From positions 24,397,911-24,461,910 of the forward strand of contig CM037843.1 in the NCBI GenBank assembly GCA_021234535.1: 64,000 nucleotides of DNA, written 5' to 3'. Below the pieces are notes generated by a model, which was not told the DNA's origin, ran no database searches, and saw only the letters and a list, made by a program, of their open reading frames with translations. This DNA comes from Stichopus chloronotus. Its lineage: Eukaryota; Echinodermata; Holothuroidea; Aspidochirotida; Stichopodidae. This document shows, in pieces, positions 50,401 through 57,700 of this stretch (position 1 is its first letter; each line of letters starts with the position of its first letter). The position numbers and the translations under genes were made by a program.

Positions 50401-52442
50401 AACTGGGTCACCTTGGCATTAGATTCATCCACCAGTACCTCACGGCCCTCCAGAGATTGCTTCAGTCTCTTGTTCTCCTTTTCCAATTTCTTCACCTCTG
50501 TCTCCAAGTTGGAATGTTCGATTTCCACATTCCGCAGGTCCTTCTCGATCTCCTCTGCCTTCTTGTTCGAGAGCTTCAGGGAATCGATGGTCTTCTTGAG
50601 TTTTTGGATTTCAGTCTCCAGGGTCTGGTTTTCCTTCTCTAGTTTTGAATACTTTTCCTTCCCCATGGACACAGACTTCTCCAACCTTTTGTTGTCCGTC
50701 TCCAGGCGTACGTTTTCCACCTCCATTTGGCTCAGCCTCTCCTGGGTGGCTTTGAGATTGTCGATGTTTTTCTGGAGTTGTCGATTCTTTCTGTCCAGTT
50801 CCTCCTTCTCCATTTCCAAGGTGGTGATTTTTGCAGCAGCTTCTTTCATAGCACCGAGAGATCTCTGAAGTTTACTCTCGTTTGCCTTGACTTTGACAAA
50901 TTCTGACTCCACCTGTTCATACCTCTGCACTTTGGAGGTCAGACTCTCGATAGTCTTTTCATACTTGGAGTTCTCCACCTCCAGTTCAGTGTTTGTCCTC
51001 TCCACTTCCTCAAATTTCTCACACATAAGTGTCAACATCTCTATTTTCCGCTTCATTGTCTCCTTTTCATTTTCCAATTCCAAATTGTGCTTCTCAACCA
51101 CATCTGTCCTATCTACTTTTTCCTTTAACTTGTCACAAGTCTTTTGCAGCTGCTTGTTGTTCAGCTCCAGCTTTGTGATCCTTGTCTGGGCCTGCCGCAC
51201 ATTTTCGTTCAACCGCTTGTTCTCTTCTTCCACATCCTTGATTCGCTGGTTCATGTCCTTCTGATTTCTCTCTCTCAATGATTCCATTGTGCCCTCGTAC
51301 TGAATCTTCTCCGCCTCCCATTCCTCTTGGCTTCTCTTCAGCATTTCGGATGCATTCAATGCACTCTCCTCTGCTTGGGCCACCTCCTCTTTGAGCTGTT
51401 TTATCGTCTGTTCGAATTCCAGAGCGGACCTCATGTCCTTGGTGCTGGACTCCTGGTATTTCTTGTTCTGCTGATTTAGCCGTTGGAGTTCTTTCCTCAA
51501 ACTCTGGACTTCTTTCTCCAACTTCAGAGCCTGAGTGCTGGCAGATGCATTGTATTCCGACAGGAAGGAATTGTTACCTGTGAAGGAATATTTAATGAAC
51601 ATAATTTACCACAATAATCTTTGTCACTTTGCCAAAATGTTCTTTGAGAGCGGAACCCTCTTGTATTCAGGGAGTGGTAAATGTCTAAAATGGTACAACC
51701 TTTCACAATTGGGGGAGGGGGGGGGTAAATGTCTACAGGGCACTCAGAAAAAAATCTGACTGCATTTAATATAATGTCAACAACAGCACTTTCTTGACCA
51801 AAAGGCAAAGTATCACAGCAGCAAATTCGGTACATAGAACTGCAACAGCATTTTCTTACAATGATGACAGCGTTAAAAGAACACAAAACTATCAAAACAT
51901 TCAAACAACAGTGAGACAAATATTTGCTCTTCTTGCACGTACATACCTGGCGTGCTATCGTTTTTGGCTTGTTCTAACTCCAACCCAAGAGATTTGGACT
52001 CAGAGATACTTTCATTGTGTGCCAGTCTGAGTGCTGAGACCTCCTCGGTGAGTTCTTGGATCCGTTTTCTGTCTTCATCTTGGGTTCCTTTCAGAGCCTT
52101 GACCTGCTCTTGCAGACTGACATTCTCTGCTTCCATCTCTCTTGCCCTCTCCAGCTTTCCTTGAGCGGTCTCGAGTTGCTCCTCCAGAAGCGCCTTAGTC
52201 TCACTGAGAAGCTGGTTATCATCACGCAGTTCCTTTTGAAAATGTGATTAAGGAAATAAGCTCTGGGATAACAAATTACATTACACAGGAGAGAATTTTA
52301 AAATTGTGAAAGGTAGTCTCAACTATGTGACATCTCTCTGTAATATGTACTTCTACATGGATCCATCTGAAGTTGCAAAAATCAGCCTTTTTACGCTCCA
52401 CATGTCACAGTGTGCATTCTGGATGAGACAACACTCTTTACT

Positions 52443-52527
<85 letters not shown>

Positions 52528-54737
52528 CTTCAGATGTAAAAGATGTCCACAACATTCTTCAGAGAATGTTTTTATGTCTAACTAACAGACCTAGATAACA
52601 TTGTCATATCCAACAGCTCCATCCTTAACCATTGCCAAAACCACCCCATCCCCTTCTCACCCACCCTCTCCTCGCACCCATGCAGTTCACAGCATAATTG
52701 CTTTAAATCATAAGACCTGACATTCAAGTCTGTATTAATGTAGTCATTACAATTTTGGAAGTAGCTGTTCCTCCAAACACAATGAACTTAAAATCAACTG
52801 CGGAACATCCTTCTAATGATACAGGAAAAGGGAAGAGAACCCTCTGTGTTATTAAAAACAGTTACCTCCACTCTTTTGGAGAGATAATCCATTTCGTTCA
52901 TCTTTTCCTTGTATTTTGTGACCTCTACTTCCAGCTGCCTGGACTTGAGGGCCATTTCCTTGTAGACATCCAACTCATCTCTGTACGCTCTCGCAGCTCT
53001 AGCATCCTGAGTGAGTTCAAGGTTCTGCGAAAAAATTCGAGTGCATAAGAAATATGATAAAAGCCATTGATTGCTGTTAGTGGTAACTTGTAGAAAAAAT
53101 TTCAGGGAAAAACATCTTTTGGTCGCTCATTAGGATAACCAATTTTGAAAGTTAGTAACCTTACATATGGTATGCTTAGATAACTTATGGAAATCTAATT
53201 CTAAAATAGTTGATGAGCTTGTGGCCAAAACATCGAACAAAATTTTCGAAATAGTTCTATGTACTTTGGCAGTTCATTGCATTGTAAATAAATACTTGAT
53301 TTAGTTTGCACTAAATTTTAACATGCAAGTGACTTAATATTTACAGCTAGCAATATACTGCCTAAAGAACAAATCTGGAAATTACTGCAGAGACTATCCA
53401 GGTAACAATTTGTTCAATTTTCTTTGTTATTTAAAATAAATGGTTCACTGATACTGACATATTTGCACAATGTAAATGTCAGTGCTTGCATAAGGTACTC
53501 GAGTGACCCGGGTACCCGACCGACGATGAAATCACCCGGTTATGAAATTGCTACTGGGATCCAAGTGTCACCGATGTACACTGTATTTGTGATAAAATTC
53601 TGAATTAGTCAAATGGAGGGAGGGTGTAAAGCTAGAAGAATAGTTAAAATATCTGAGAACAGCTTGATTGTCATGCTCCAACAGAAGTTACATGGTGTTA
53701 CATTAACGTTCAAAGTGAAATGTTATATTATGACTTCACAACTAACCCATAGGCTTACAGAAGTTTTATTTTCGGCTACCCAGGTACCCGAACAATTACA
53801 AACATCGGGTACCTGGGTCCAAATTTTGGACCTTGTACAAACACCAGAAAATGCAAAAGTCTACAGCATGCTCTATTTTGATGCATATATTCCTCACGAC
53901 AATTAGCAAAGATGAATGGAATATTTGATAGGCATTACCTTCTCTTCATTCATCAAAACCGAGAAGATACTAGCAGTCACTGTTTACTCACAATGCTGCA
54001 GACATGTAGGTTAACCTTAAGAAGCAATGAATGAAACTGATGTACACTTCATTGTACACACAGCCCTTAAACATCTAAGCAATGATTACAATGCAGGCAC
54101 AGTATATCACACACACATATACGGCAATAGAAACCAAATGTCAATAGTACTTCCGTAGTGCAGATTACCGGGAAGTTATCACAGCTCACACAAGATTTTG
54201 GTACTTTTGGAGAAGTTAATGCAATGGCTCACATGTTAACGTTGTCAATCGCTTCCATATCTGAACTGCTTAGGATCCAGACTGATACAGAAAATTTATC
54301 TGATAGATTGGATACAGACTGTTTGTCTCTATGACCACATTTACACAGAAATGATGAATGAACAGTAGGAGACCAGGGAAGGGGACTAAAGAGCACACAG
54401 CAGGGTTACTACCAAACCCATATTATCATAGCAATTGAAGAAAGCTTGGCTCAAAGCTCTCTCCCTCAGAAAACTCTGCTGGGGTAGGGTGTTAGTTACT
54501 TACTTCTTGTCTTAGTTGTTGGAGTGTGGCATTAATCTTCTCTGTCTCCTCTTTGTACTCCAGAATCACCTCGTTCTTCTCTTCCACCTCCTGCCGCAGG
54601 CGCCTGAGCTTGGACTTTGTATCTGCCAGGTCGATGGTCACCTGCCGATGTTTGTCCAGGGAAGGCACGGGACTGACCGGGGATGGAGCGTGGGGTACAC
54701 CCTGGTCAGACTTCTCTTGACTGAGTTCTATAATGAT
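25830..54737 (-). CDS. CCDC88C: CCDC88-family protein (Girdin/Daple), 21 exons, HOOK-domain N-terminus outside window
   Basis: CCDC88 proteins are long coiled-coil adaptors. Vertebrate Girdin and Daple bind microtubules and membranes, and Daple binds Dishevelled through a C-terminal GCV to act in non-canonical Wnt signalling. Twenty-one exons, read from 54737 to 25830, keep matching GT/AG phases and give 1639 residues plus stop. Residues 1-78 hold LADTKSKLRRLRQE. Residues about 79-1127 are near-continuous coiled coil, with the family's repeated KLEKEN/RLE-type heptads, RLKEFEKENKELLKQATI and EKLEEKIMDQYKNY. SKGGLNLNFMKKIYK matches the post-coil GNWITLKMRKLIK block. The tail is Ser/Pro/Thr-rich and ends VWYEYGCV. 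The HOOK domain is missing and must lie right of 64000. Invertebrates usually have one CCDC88 gene, so the C suffix reflects the PDZ ligand and not proven orthology. Confidence 0.93.
26457..32487. other. CCDC88 last intron (6.0 kb)
   Basis: No exon was recognised. It contains a poly-A run (27781-27799). Between about 29480 and 30330 a degenerate repeat with the core gaatgtatgttt recurs at about 29593, 30037 and 30171, with weaker copies between. Confidence 0.55.
32488..32672 (-). CDS. CCDC88C: CCDC88 exon t
   Basis: It encodes GSLDDSASRFVKKSGRTGEK, then SRIKSRSREILTDLRAN...SDQK. It is basic and Ser-rich. The acceptor is CATCAACAG (phase 1) and the donor GTAGGT (phase 0). If the donor is not used, the frame runs through GGKKKKWFNSKQGKSS to a TGA at 32434. 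That would give an alternative C-terminus without the PDZ ligand. Confidence 0.75.
33003..34317. mobile_element. Penelope-like element: two 3' parts in inverted (head-to-head) arrangement
   Basis: The minus strand, about 33840-33299, encodes an RT fragment with FLRYVDDIFCILDS (catalytic YVDD), FTSLDTHIEL and STVYRKLTNSNVILNF. The plus strand, about 33890-34171, encodes a GIY-YIG-like nuclease tail with NESYIGET, SIRGHLPGRSAIHDLTLNC and KVKEALLIKKHKPSLN. Two inverted-repeat blocks flank the RT part: 33104-33163 against 33823-33882 (58 of 60 identical) and about 33021-33103 against 34217-34307. The left copy therefore lacks about 334 bp, the nuclease segment, that the right copy keeps. Stops and frame changes make both copies inactive. 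It lies in the CCDC88 intron between exons s and t. Confidence 0.85.
34990..35110. repeat. Dispersed repeat copy 4, with TGACCT-type half-sites
   Basis: A gaggtaatgcttacaaagc module is followed by TGACCT-N4-TGACTT-N-TGACAA at 35071-35093. The layout is that of the copies at 17.7, 20.5 and 63.6 kb, more diverged. Confidence 0.5.
35600..35890. mobile_element. MITE-like element with CAAAATA target duplication
   Basis: CAAAATA is found at 35593-35599 and again at 35891-35897. The element begins CAGGGTCCCTGT, and its right end reverse-complements to AGGGTTGCTGTGG, a short imperfect terminal inverted repeat. The interior, rich in catgactttt and ttccatg words, has no coding frame. A hAT-type MITE is likely. 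Confidence 0.55.
36410..36568 (-). CDS. CCDC88C: CCDC88 exon s (Ser/Thr/Pro-rich)
   Basis: It encodes DGTERRSSPSAAGDVSPSQA, then a TTTSPPITSSPNQTNNSS-type disordered stretch. The acceptor is TGTCTAG and the donor GTACTC; phase 1 to 1 fits both neighbours. Being in a phase-1 chain, it could be skipped without a frameshift. Confidence 0.75.
36569..38295. other. CCDC88 intron between exons r and s
   Basis: Phase 1 at both ends. No additional exon was recognised, although an in-frame (3n) exon could be hidden here. Confidence 0.5.
38296..38418 (-). CDS. CCDC88C: CCDC88 exon r
   Basis: It encodes EYYSMSTEDLRMPRESPRKS, then NIAPALSTPALNDDAVFDSD. It is Ser/Pro-rich with possible phosphorylation sites (RESPRKS). 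The acceptor is CCAACAG and the donor GTAGGT, phase 1 to 1. Confidence 0.75.
38493..38574 (-). CDS. CCDC88C: CCDC88 exon q
   Basis: It encodes SAKEFFREFHPKPKRHLQGP, then SDTMADA. The acceptor is TTGTACAG and the donor GTGAGT, phase 0 to 1. It joins exon r in frame. Confidence 0.7.
39112..39152 (-). CDS. CCDC88C: CCDC88 candidate 41-nt exon p
   Basis: Exon o ends in phase 1 and the next clear exon must start in phase 0; joining them directly gives an immediate stop. This 41-nt stretch (acceptor TTCAG, donor GTAAGT) takes phase 1 in and phase 0 out and would encode LTSVGNFFPKIGS. It is the only bridging candidate I found. Similarity to the family is not established. Confidence 0.4.
39641..39772 (-). 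CDS. CCDC88C: CCDC88 exon o
   Basis: It encodes DDIQDKTPTWDLSPSSANRI, then ...LHRKSMPPSVLAMQVEAANR. The acceptor is TTTGCAG and the donor GTATGT; phase 1 in and out. Homology is weak here, so the support is mainly frame and splice sites. A RKSM segment recalls RRSMSMNDL of Girdin. Confidence 0.75.
39918..40059 (-). CDS. CCDC88C: CCDC88 exon n
   Basis: It begins SKGTKDKRKKMEQQDLSV, similar in place and character to SKKDINRERQKSLT of Girdin, and continues with an acidic/Ser-rich stretch. The acceptor is CTCACAG (phase 0) and the donor GTCAGT (phase 1). Confidence 0.8.
40956..41591. mobile_element. MITE-like element with internal degenerate tandem repeats
   Basis: The left end CAGTGAACGTAAGGGG and the right end, as reverse complement TGGTGAACATAAGGGG, form an imperfect 16-bp terminal inverted repeat. 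CAGTA flanks it on both sides (40951-40955, 41592-41596). The interior is a chain of degenerate ~120-150-bp units sharing the words accaact, acatctcg/acatcttg, tcaaattg and gacaaaattt. It lies in the CCDC88 intron between exons m and n. Confidence 0.65.
42365..42410 (-). CDS. CCDC88C: CCDC88 exon m (46-nt microexon, basic block)
   Basis: It completes a Lys codon and encodes SKGGLNLNFMKKIYK, the counterpart of GNWITLKMRKLIK, a basic conserved block after the coil. The acceptor is TTTCAG; the donor GTTCGT is weaker than most in this gene. Both flanking phases fit. Confidence 0.88.
42955..43110 (-). repeat. Dispersed repeat related to the element at 53.6 kb
   Basis: Its reverse complement matches 53673-53790 in long stretches: agttacatggt, then aaatg-t-tattatgactt-like text, then tgaagttgtattttgg against agaagttttattttcgg. 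This is a second, inverted, diverged copy of that element. Confidence 0.6.
43391..43480 (-). CDS. CCDC88C: CCDC88 exon l (end of coiled coil)
   Basis: It encodes DQLHNLRRHKEKLEEKIMDQ, then YKNYSSPHK. This is equivalent to DKLNELRRQKEKLEEKIMDQ and YKFYDPSP of Girdin and marks the end of the coiled coil. The acceptor is TTTACAG and the donor GTAAGT. Confidence 0.95.
44048..44193 (-). CDS. CCDC88C: CCDC88 exon k
   Basis: It encodes MLMQLNSNLEDENHKLMEQL, then ...LESKELHHEEQRQLE. Girdin has LLSQLKGNLEEENRHL and MESKDLFHVEQRQY here. The acceptor is TCTTTAG and the donor GTAAGA, phase 2. Confidence 0.94.
44763..44868 (-). CDS. CCDC88C: CCDC88 exon j
   Basis: It encodes SLQLEHTTLQGELAEARDQY, then AIEVERAKLEHKCD, aligned to the Girdin stretch ending TKLNNQCE. 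The acceptor is TCTCAG and the donor GTAAGT, phase 0. Confidence 0.93.
45849..46456 (-). CDS. CCDC88C: CCDC88 exon i
   Basis: 202 codons plus 2 nt of coiled coil. It starts NATLLTENNNLKDQIQVLRD, passes KLQVENKTLESQNTSLQSR (Girdin KLQVENSTLNSQSTSLMNQ), and ends EDGMKTVKAQYR. The acceptor is CATTTAG and the donor GTGAGA. Confidence 0.95.
46856..46931 (-). CDS. CCDC88C: CCDC88 exon h
   Basis: 26 codons: KQTDSDRQSTKEVMKMQDHL, then VSLERT. This resembles Girdin RESQETTRELLKVKDRLIEVE. The acceptor is TCCACAG and the donor GTGAGA; it ends in phase 0. Confidence 0.9.
46932..47374. other. CCDC88 intron between exons g and h
   Basis: It contains a short (CA)n run near 47230-47245. No exon was recognised. 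Confidence 0.5.
47375..47515 (-). CDS. CCDC88C: CCDC88 exon g
   Basis: It encodes WKESVSRNQVISEDLNQIKR, then NERLQQQLAEEKTKSGSKAK and EDKKVK, a charged coiled-coil stretch. The acceptor is TCCTCAG and the donor GTATGA; phase 2 in and out. Confidence 0.88.
47963..48052 (-). CDS. CCDC88C: CCDC88 exon f
   Basis: 30 codons including split ones: RYKALESKMDEALKKSLKIK, then EEKIKNLET. This matches Girdin RYKLLESKLESTLKKSLEIK. The acceptor is TTTCAG and the donor GTCAGT; phase 2 on both sides. Confidence 0.92.
48600..49010 (-). mobile_element. LINE fragment: C-terminal part of the reverse transcriptase ORF
   Basis: The minus strand reads HINKIFVIQKQIFRAI, then LTIFDIVKLQISVFMYQFSK, NLLPRSFGNFF, YTTRYNSHYVLPFYK and SQRTIRFIGHVTWMV. 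This is the standard tail of CR1/Jockey/L2-type ORF2: xINKIxxLQKKxIRxI, YQLxxFMYKFxxxLLP, HxYxTRxxxxxxxP, SIxxxGPxLWN. The copy is truncated at both ends and lies in the CCDC88 intron between exons e and f. Confidence 0.8.
49362..49489 (-). CDS. CCDC88C: CCDC88 exon e
   Basis: It encodes ELVNEKIQRQQLENEQERL, then TSELEKLGLDRDKLLHQELN. Girdin has LVSEKLKTQQ and LTHELEKIGLNKERLLH at this point. The donor is GTAAGT, phase 2. Confidence 0.94.
49490..50258. other. CCDC88 intron between exons d and e
   Basis: AT-rich with a few poly-T runs. No coding or structured element was recognised. Confidence 0.5.
50259..51577 (-). CDS. CCDC88C: CCDC88 exon d (large coiled-coil exon, 1319 nt)
   Basis: About 440 codons of uninterrupted coiled coil, with repeated LE.ENKRL, KLEKENQTLETEI and KENKRLKQSLEG-type heptads. 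It ends RLKEFEKENKELLKQATIEK and LAALRE, matching the corresponding Girdin block almost residue for residue. The acceptor is TTCACAG (phase 1) and the donor GTATAA (phase 0). Antisense frames here are Ser/Phe-rich shadows. Confidence 0.96.
51947..52232 (-). CDS. CCDC88C: CCDC88 exon c
   Basis: 95 codons plus 1 nt. It begins ELRDDNQLLSETKALLEEQL (Girdin ELKEDNQVLLETKTMLEDQL) and continues to DRKRIQELTEEVSALRLA and SLGLELEQAK. The donor is GTATGT, phase 1. Confidence 0.94.
52443..52526. repeat. (ATC)28 microsatellite
   Basis: 84 bp of perfect ATC units in the CCDC88 intron between exons b and c. The poly-Ser/poly-Ile frames over it are artefacts of the repeat. Confidence 0.98.
52866..53024 (-). 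CDS. CCDC88C: CCDC88 exon b
   Basis: 53 codons, phase 0 to 0. DARAARAYRDELDVYKE matches DARSARMYRDELDALRE of Girdin, and the exon ends in YLSKRVE. The acceptor is TTCGCAG and the donor GTAACT. Confidence 0.93.
53505..53819. mobile_element. Putative MITE with GACCCxGGTACCCG termini
   Basis: GACCCGGGTACCCG at 53505-53518 and the reverse complement of 53806-53819 (GACCCAGGTACCCG) agree at 13 of 14 positions. The right end also forms a perfect 14-bp hairpin (53778-53791 with 53805-53818, 13-nt loop). A related sequence lies inverted at 42955-43110. No target duplication was identified. Confidence 0.5.
54504..54737 (-). CDS. CCDC88C: CCDC88 exon a (first visible)
   Basis: 78 codons, phase 0 at both ends. 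It begins IIIELSQEKS, matching the IIELSEERD that follows the HOOK/linker region in Girdin. A Pro/Ser/Val-rich spacer (PHAPSPVSPVPS) comes next, then DLADTKSKLRRLRQEVEEKN, the start of the coiled coil. The acceptor is TCTCAG and the donor GTAAGT. Confidence 0.93.
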
Positions 54738-57700
54738 CTGAGATAGATGGAGAAATTATAATTTTGTTACTGACTTAAGGTCCGAAAAGTGACAGTTCTT
54801 TGTTGCTAGACATTATCAATGTGCTGTCAACAAAGGAAAGAAATGAACCGGGGAATATTTCCCCCCCCCCCCAACCTCAGACAAGAGTATGCAAAAACAA
54901 GTTGGCATGACGTACTGAATGTAGCAGGATCTTCTTGGGAGACGAGCAAAAACCCTGGGATTGTCTCTGAAGATACTGTTACAATAGGAATGTCAGGCCA
55001 ACTTCTTCTAAACGTATCTTCATTGTGTAAAAAAACAAGAAAAAAACATTGTTGCATCTTAACATTTGCCATTACTGCAGCAGATGCTTCCTTCTCTCTT
55101 AAGTAATTTTGCAGAAGCAGAGACAGCTATTGTAAAAGAAACTAATAATGCTTGACAAATGGTGGCAACTGCCAAGTATAAACCAACGTTATGCTTTCAG
55201 GTAATGCCAACAAGAGCAACAAACAGTTTATGGCAATTACAAACAAACGCATTGACGACCAAGTAGACAGAACTTGACGACTACCTGCCTCTAGCGGAAA
55301 TAACATTGAAATATTTGCAGCCATGTTACTTAGATGTTCAAAGGGAAAATGCAGAAAAAGGCAAACATTTCATAGGGATACAATCATTTTCTATTCAGTG
55401 AAGGGTGAAGTGTAGTTGTACAGAGAACAGCTAATGTGATGTTCATTAAAAGTATAAAGAAACATGTCACTTTATTCACCCCAACTCTGAAATTATGAAA
55501 ATAATTGGAAGTCAGAGATTCAAACACAAGGAATACTTCCCACTTATTATAGTAGTACATAGCGACTGCTTTACAGTAGGTCAATATGAGGTCCACCGAG
55601 ATAAACTGTCATCTCTTGATAGGACCCATAGTCCACAAAATCAAGACAAAGAGGAACCTATGACCATGAGAGACATATTTTAGTACAGACAAAGGTCTGC
55701 TAATGTACACTTCTATGGCGATCTATGTGATTTACTGACCAAAACAAGCAGTGAGGGGGCACTCTCTACTTCTCCTCAGTAAAATGAAGAAGAACAATTA
55801 AAAGGAAGAAAACTGAGCTAGCTCATATCTGACAGTTTACATAGAAACTTTCCAAAACATCAAAACTATTAAATCCTTCTCAGTGTACAGTTCAACCGGA
55901 AAAACATCAACACCACTTAGTTTGCACATTTCCCATTGCTTGCTCTCTCGGTGTGTGTGTTTCGGTGTATGTGTGTTTCAGTATGTGTGTTTACTTGTGT
56001 TAACTTCTTGGAAAACCTAAAATCAATGTAAGAGACACATTTCAGGAAATGCAGTATTAAGGCAAATCATTGCAAAGAACTGAACAAATTTTTTGTGCTG
56101 TTCGGTACAATGATTTGCCACTGTCTTCTCCAAATACATCAGAGGAGCATACTGTAGGTACTTGTGAAATACATCTCACATACAATTATGTTCTGCCATG
56201 ACAATCAGAGCTGAACATTTGGAAAATTCTTGTTAGCTACATGAGTTGCTGAAAACGTTTCACTCTTATTCTAAGCCACGGCTGGTGAGAGAGATGTTGC
56301 CATAACAACACAACCAAAACACCTCTCAGCAAACACTGTTGAATATTACCATCACTCCCCTGGGTATGACTCTGATTACAATAAATAATCTACACACTAA
56401 GTCTCGTTAAAATCTAGGAAACACAACTCTAGAAAATTCACAACGACAATCTGTAATTTCGTTGCAAAGGTTTTCATATTTGTATGGAGGGTTACTGTCG
56501 GTTGAGACAAACTCGTTGTCATTCATGGAATTTCTACTCGCTTCATTACCAACATTGTTTTGTGTATAATAAAGAATACACCTATTTTTCAAAACATGGC
56601 ACTGATTCACATTTTTTTTTTCTTTCATCTCATTGAACTTATTTTCAGTTACATTCAGTACAAGAGACATTCACTCCTGGCTATAACGCAGATATACTGG
56701 AGTATTGGAACTGCAATTATAACAACAATCCCCAAAACGCATGCAGTACGATACAGTTACAGAGTGCGATGCCACTATGGCAACTTTCATCCTTCAGCAG
56801 TGTTGGATTTTATCACCCACAGACATCTGCTTCCTTCTTAATAGTTAGATATCATCAGCTTTCACGGCCAACAGTTTCAGCAGCCTTCGCATCCAGTACA
56901 AACCCGACAGAGCTGCCGCCACCGCTGCATCCATAATGTGAATATGCCGTGACATCCGATGACGGGGAATGTGAGGCGGCCAATATTGTGGGCAGCCTTC
57001 ATGCAGATGTGTACTTATCTCTGTCTTTATGACAGTGGGTTGATGATGAAGATGAAAAGGACGAGATTCAAAACAGAAGGATGGGAGAATGAACAGGCAA
57101 AAAGGAAGGTATCATTACACTACATTATTGATTGTGACAAATTACGTTGTAACGACAGGAATGTAGGTGAACATTTCGACCAGACTTCACCAGACCAGGG
57201 AGTTGCTATTAAAAAGCAACTCCCTGATCCTACTGAAATGCTCAACTGATCACTAGTTTTGAAGCTAAAGCACCAGGGTTGATTAATTGATCAAATGAAG
57301 TTAAGATCAATCAAGACTCCCATTATGTCGATAAAAATAAACTAAACCGGGAAAAAAGAGTGCAGTAAGTCTTTGCATAGATATGTCTGTGGGTACACTG
57401 TTAGCATATTTGAGTGTTCAGCACAGGCATACATGCACTGCTGTCTTGCAATAAGGCCTACTCGACATTTAGTGAAGGGAATCATGCAAGCATTTCCCTC
57501 TCCAGTGCATGTAGGACAAAGATATTGGAAGAGGTTTAGTTCTTTAGATATGAATAGCAACCAAACATGACACAGTGATCCTACAATGATAGCATACTTC
57601 ATCTTCACAAGTTCTAAAAGCGATCTACTTAAAGGTGCAAAAAAGGCATAACATTCCTTTTGGTGTGCAGTCTAAATCCAAACAGTCCAGAATTTGCATC

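Noticed and set aside
50290..51264. Plus-strand Ser/Phe-rich open frames
   Set aside because: They are the antisense of the large coiled-coil exon, whose minus-strand reading matches Girdin residue for residue.
52306..52598. Plus-strand frames with poly-Ser or poly-Ile
   Set aside because: They are products of the (ATC)28 repeat, with no similarity outside it.
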